Assembly (NCBI RefSeq): GCF_027213645.1
Contig: NZ_JAPWGL010000001.1
Coordinates: 620,001-684,000 of the forward strand
From: Pedobacter rhodius
Lineage (GTDB): Bacteria > Bacteroidota > Bacteroidia > Sphingobacteriales > Sphingobacteriaceae
Reading direction: 5' to 3'
Length of the DNA stretch: 64,000 bases
Below are positions 62,659 through 64,000 of the stretch, one piece after another. The notes below the pieces were generated by a model that had not been told where the DNA came from, made no database searches, and saw only the letters and a list, made by a program, of their open reading frames with translations. The position numbers and the translations under genes are program-made. How positions within the stretch are numbered: position 1 is the first letter of the stretch; the number at the start of each line of letters is the position of its first letter.

Positions 62659-62871
62659 TTCCTAAATTTGTAAATAATAATCATGCTGTATTGACTTTTT
62701 TGTTTCAAAAAAAATTACATCAACCAGGGTATTTTTTACACAAAAGATAATTTTTTATATTAAAAAGTGTTAATTTTCTGTTGACCTCTTTCGTGGTATA
62801 TTCATTAATAGTATATTGCCTTTCTATTTTTAAATAAAAAATGCAAACTATTTCCGGTTTAAACTAATACA

Positions 62872-64000
62872 ATGGGCAGGGCGGCATTATTAGTTTTTGT
62901 TATTCTTTTTTTTTCGTTTACCGAAAAAGTATCGGGGCAGAATGTTTCGAATGAAGGAACAGATTTCTGGGCAGTTTTTCCAACGCATGTAGCAAATAGT
63001 CAGACTGGTACAACAGCTACTAATCATGCAGAATTATCGGTATTTGTGACATCGAAATTAAATTCAGAAGTTACTGTAAGTTGTCGAAATTACACAGAAA
63101 CTAAGACTATTCCCGCCAATACAGCTGTGGAATTTAAAGTAACTTGGGCAGAAGCCTATATCTCTCAATTTAATTCGGGATTGCCGGCAGAAGCAAACCA
63201 GGTTTTAACAAACAGGGGTATTCATATAAAAGTAGCGGATGGCAAACCTAAAGTTTCTGCATATGCGCACATTTACGCCGGTAATCGTTCCGCTGCTTCA
63301 TTAATTTTACCTTATGAAACATTGAGCCAGCGATATTATTCGATGAACTACACCCAAAGCAATGGAGCAAATAATTTCCTTGCTATTGTTGCCGCAGAGG
63401 ATAATACGACTGTTTTGCTTCATGAAAAAAATGGTAATGTTCAAACAATAACATTTGCTAAAGCTGGAGATGTTTATGAATACATGTCGGGGAATACTGA
63501 TTTAACAGGTGTTTATGTCGAAACCGACCAAAGTACTTCTTCATGTAAAAGATTTGCAGTATTTTCCGGTTCATCCGCTTTAAGTATTGCCTGTACAATG
63601 TCTCAAGACCCACTTTATCAACAATTGTATCCTACAGTAAGCTGGGGTAAGAATTACGGCATTGTGCCTTTTGCAAAAAGAAGGTATATCTTGAGGATTT
63701 TAGCACAGGAAGACAACACTAAAGTTACTTATGACGGGCAAACTTATACAGTTAATAAAGGACAATTTATAGAAAGTGCACAACTAACAGAATCTACATT
63801 TATTAATGCCGATAAACTGATAAGTGTTGCGCAGTATTCTTTAACTCAGGCATGTTCTTCTATAGCTGGAAACAACATCATTGGCGATCCGGAAATGGTG
63901 ATGTTAAACCCGGTAGAATTTAACATTAAAAGTGTAACGGTTTTCTCATCCACTCTTCAGAATGTTACTGAACGGTATATTAATGTATTAATGTTAACCA
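62872..64000 (+). CDS. Secreted IgGFc-binding-domain-like protein, C-terminus beyond the window
   Basis: 376 codons visible, open to the right edge. Signal peptide MGRAALLVFVILFFSFTEKV, mature start near SGQNVSNEGTDFWAVFPTHV. The pattern GTDFWAVFPTH, VSAYAHIYAG, NFLAIVAAEDNTTVLL and LAQEDNTKVTYDGQTY is that of the IgGFc-binding N-terminal domain, common in large Bacteroidota surface proteins that often end with gliding-motility or T9SS domains. That ending cannot be seen here. Role probably adhesion or surface binding. Confidence 0.8.
   Translation, partial: MGRAALLVFVILFFSFTEKVSGQNVSNEGTDFWAVFPTHVANSQTGTTATNHAELSVFVTSKLNSEVTVSCRNYTETKTIPANTAVEFKVTWAEAYISQFNSGLPAEANQVLTNRGIHIKVADGKPKVSAYAHIYAGNRSAASLILPYETLSQRYYSMNYTQSNGANNFLAIVAAEDNTTVLLHEKNGNVQTITFAKAGDVYEYMSGNTDLTGVYVETDQSTSSCKRFAVFSGSSALSIACTMSQDPLYQQLYPTVSWGKNYGIVPFAKRRYILRILAQEDNTKVTYDGQTYTVNKGQFIESAQLTESTFINADKLISVAQYSLTQACSSIAGNNIIGDPEMVMLNPVEFNIKSVTVFSSTLQNVTERYINVLMLT

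Overview
The window reads as core chromosome of a Bacteroidota bacterium, most likely Sphingobacteriaceae (Pedobacter-like). Evidence: a fused SecDF; secreted proteins ending in type IX secretion (T9SS) sorting domains; several matches to the Bacteroidota promoter (-33 TTTG, -7 TAnnTTTG); an ECF sigma factor next to an outer-membrane barrel gene; a BlaI/M56 pair; and AT-rich spacers full of short repeats. The genus is inferred from how the proteins look, not from a search. No rRNA, tRNA, phage, integron, IS transposase or CRISPR array was recognised.

Layout. 1-3624: start of a type II NADH dehydrogenase, then secDF. 3956-11570: housekeeping genes (folA, thyA, ispE, metZ, an AlkD-like repair protein, pirin) whose spacers are crowded with short-word repeats. 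Within these repeats sit three small genes, each bracketed by inverted repeats: a four-helix-bundle (23S IVP/Avd-like) gene, an OsmC gene and a GxxExxY gene. 11575-14379: a large metallopeptidase/propeller/barrel protein. 14380-15555: a gene-poor stretch. 15556-18672: tgt, an LptF/G permease and a DMT transporter in one tight operon. 18807-20590: a glycosyltransferase and rsmG. 20596-22199: BlaI/M56 with three operator-like dyads. 22379-23981: VapBC and an M28 peptidase. 24166-30685: smc and a UvrD helicase, separated by a decayed repeat cluster.

30821-42318: a DUF493 protein, SGNH hydrolase, M20 peptidase, GH43, MFS transporter, GH25 lysozyme, dipeptide epimerase, DUF255 protein, FKBP and Uma2. 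GH25 and the epimerase could both act on muropeptides. 42383-45847: sigma factor with barrel partner, a DUF4397 lipoprotein, and a gene broken by one in-frame TGA. 45925-51381: an ABC-F ATPase, then a heterodimeric ABC exporter. 51501-57013: three exported proteases (M57, S8, M28). 57088-64000: a barrel protein, clpB, an SRPBCC protein, pyrE head-to-head with a NUDIX gene, and the start of a secreted IgGFc-binding-like protein cut by the window edge.

The most unusual signal is the set of three small genes (4.5-11.3 kb). Each is bracketed by inverted arrays of its own 6-9 base word, and the arrays begin at, or supply, neighbouring stop codons. This could be a family of single-gene cassettes associated with short-word repeats. 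It is a hypothesis from sequence pattern only.
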